DNA of 62,000 nucleotides from Acanthaster planci (taxonomy: Eukaryota > Echinodermata > Asteroidea > Valvatida > Acanthasteridae): the NCBI RefSeq assembly GCF_001949145.1, contig NW_019091369.1, positions 838,767-900,766 of the forward strand, given 5' to 3'. A program made the translations under genes and the position numbers. Of this stretch, positions 59,965 to 62,000 are shown one piece after another (within the stretch, counting starts at the first letter, position 1; each line of letters begins with the position of its first letter). The notes below the pieces were generated by a model. It did no database searches. It was not told the origin of the DNA and worked only from the letters and a program-made list of their open reading frames with translations.

Positions 59965-60225
59965 GGGGAGTCTGGTTGGTGTAGTGGCGCTTTCCTCGCC
60001 TTCCACTTCCGTGCCCCAGGTTCGAATCCCACCTACATTTAGGTCAGCTTGTGGATTGGGTTTTCAGTCCCTGCCTGATTTGGTGGATTTTCCTCCCGCC
60101 TCTAAAACTGAACATTTCTTCATTGTCTTCTTAACTGTCACTCAATAATTCATCCTGTAATCGGTGCTAAATTTGCTGTTACATATAGATGAACATATAA
60201 ATAAATATATAAATAAGCCAATGTA
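59965..60225 (+). mobile_element. tRNA-derived SINE, plus-strand copy
   Basis: The 5' part has a polymerase III box A (TGGTGTAGTGG, 59977-59987) and a perfect box B (GGTTCGAATCC, 60019-60029) about 30 bp apart. It is followed by the family body GTGGATTGGGTTTTCAG ... CCTCCCGCCTCTAAAACTGA and an AT-rich ATAAATAAATATATAAATAA tail. It matches the minus copy at 41937-42165. The cloverleaf is not intact, so this is a SINE and not a tRNA gene. Confidence 0.88.
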
Positions 60226-62000
60226 TTGATTTCAAAATAGAATCACTCTGCTGTTTCAATCCAGTTATAACCTCCATGCCGATGATGCATGTGAAGACAG
60301 TTGGTACTGTAACTAATGGAATGCTCAAGACATGGCAACAATGTCGAACTGTCGGTGAAGCACGGCCAACATTGCAACTTAATTGTTCTCTTTACTTTGT
60401 GCTGTGTCATACACAAACCCGTACACCAAGGAGGAAGATACCCAGAGCTCAGAAATCATCAGCGGTTTTTCCCTCTCTGTTTGTCTTCTTAAGGGGAGAG
60501 GGTCCGTTCACAGTTTGCAAGAATTTTTGGAACAGGATATTTTGACCCTGTTGGTATTGCTCTACCTTTGGAATTTACTCAAAAGAGTTGTTAAAAATGA
60601 AAAAAAAAAAGGACAAGTGAGATGTTTGTCCGTGATACGCTTGATTGCAAATTTAACACCGTGAGAAATGGATCAGAGTGATTTTAGCCTTGCGAGTGTT
60701 TTTTAGACTTACTTGTACATGTATTCTTGACTTCATGCACATGCACATGTCTGTCTGCACACTGGCATATTTCCTGGTTTGAGGATAAGCAATTACATGT
60801 AATGTTTCTGTATGGGGACCATGTGATAAGTGTTCCATTTTTAAGGCAAAAGTGATAAATCTTTTCAGACTTAAAGGGTTACATGCATCCTTTTCCTGCA
60901 CAAATAATTGGCTTGCATTTCAAGGAAGCTTGAATCAGACTGGAAGGTGGTGGGAATGAAATTATTCAGACTTGATCTGGGTGAGGGTTGTATTACTTGC
61001 ATTTTACTCTTGGGAGACGATTAGCCACTGAATCAGAAATTCATGCAGTTACCGGGTATGCCCGAGAATACTGTAAGTTAAACAGATCTATAGGCCTATG
61101 TATTGTACTGGTATTTCCAAAGTACACGTAGAAACACTGACACACATCATTGTAAGGTCAAAAAATAATAGGTCCTAACAAATAAAAGTACATGTCAAGT
61201 TTTGCTGAATGTGTTTTGGTCATACCTTCTTCCTGGGTGTTAGCCATATTGTCCAAACGACAAACAGTATCAGTAATTTCAATTTAGATCCCTAACATGT
61301 CTAATGTACCAGGTTTTTTACATACCAGTAGCGTGCAGATTTATTCAAGGCCATATTGAAGAAATACAACATAGCCTACATGAAACTGTACATGTACAGT
61401 ACATAATACTTGCAGACCACCATTTCCAAAAGTTTCAATGGAATCCTTGCCTGACCTGAGATGACCCAGGTTCCCTGACCTCTTATTGGGTCATCTGTTT
61501 ACATGTAGCTTTCACAAAACCAGACCCAGCCAATCCATCAAATCACTGATCCGTCATGTTGTTGTGTTTCTTTTTTGGGGGGGGGGCAGAGAATACCAAG
61601 AAGGCCTGGGCACTAAGCAATGAAAATACCAGGTGGCCCACTCAGTAATCTCTCATCTTACTGGCCAACATGGTTCCTGGAGGATTTTTTTTTGTCTGGT
61701 AGCCTGTGGGTATTCCATTGTTGTAGTGGATGGAAGTGTAAAGTTGGTGCAGCTGTTAAACTGTTGGTGATTTAAGGGGGACTGGCATACCCACTATACC
61801 TGGCCATCTAGGGGAGTTTTACAACCAAATTTGCTCTTCCAGACTAAAGGTAGCAGCTTCAAAACCGGACTTTGTCCTCAGCGGATCACATAAATTACAT
61901 TGCCTTATCACCTTCAAGTGTGATCCTGACAACCGTTTTCCAAGCCAGTTGATAAGCTTAACCCTCAGTAAGTGGTTCCTCTTCAATTGCAAAATGACTC
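60226..62000. other. No supported gene
   Basis: The end of the window holds short overlapping ORFs near 60.3-60.7 kb without family resemblance, a poly-G run at about 61576-61586 and scattered ACATGTAC words. A splice-site-bounded frame after the poly-G run (about 61588-61632) is open but does not phase with the exon at 58059. Confidence 0.4.

Noticed and set aside
60019-60029. Possible tRNA gene from box A and box B
   Set aside because: The flanking sequence does not fold into a full cloverleaf, and a second diverged copy shows it is a SINE.

Overview
The window is animal nuclear DNA. It has intron-rich genes with GT...AG splice junctions, short exons separated by kilobases of intron, minisatellites, fold-back DNA elements, tRNA-derived SINEs and a decayed non-LTR retrotransposon. 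The base composition, the very frequent palindromic TACATGTA/ACATGT words and the gene types suggest a marine invertebrate deuterostome, with a cephalochordate (amphioxus-like) genome as the best guess. That assignment is inference. All exons were found by eye from reading frames, splice sites and matching intron phases; no database search was run.

Region 1 (about 1-12.8 kb, + strand) holds the 3' half of a MAP2/MAP4/tau-family gene. Four exons encode five tubulin-binding repeats (2343-2440, 7650-7745, 9823-9915, 10893-11078), and a terminal exon carries the stop codon at 12369. Every intron is phase 0 and falls where vertebrate tau introns fall. The first repeat exon is 98 nt long and contains a frameshift. 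The introns hold a 31-bp minisatellite, a degenerate 57-63 bp tandem array and a TTAA-flanked piggyBac-type MITE. A 42-bp minisatellite lies upstream.

Region 2 (about 12.8-20.8 kb) has no gene I can support. It contains fold-back elements and separates two convergent genes.

Region 3 (20.8-31.9 kb, - strand) contains a complete seven-exon ELAC1 (short-form tRNase Z) gene coding for 372 residues. Immediately upstream lie five exons of a CARF/ALS2CR8-like putative DNA-binding protein. The last CARF-like exon ends in phase 0, and the ELAC1 ATG exon has its own strong splice acceptor that continues in the same frame. The two could therefore be spliced into one CARF-RNase Z fusion. This is the most unusual possibility in the window, and transcript data would settle it.

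Region 4 (about 33-62 kb, + strand) starts with a GC/CpG-rich stretch followed by a short ATG exon at 33821. From there a chain of small exons with compatible phases (35359, 37573, 40271, 43580, 45586, 45733, 46386, and less surely 48662, 50734, 58059) encodes a Ser/Glu/Tyr-rich protein that I do not recognise. Its large introns contain hairpins, MITEs, two tRNA-derived SINE copies in opposite orientation, a LINE reverse-transcriptase relic (54.24-54.97 kb, - strand) and an unexplained 216-codon antisense ORF (52385-53035).
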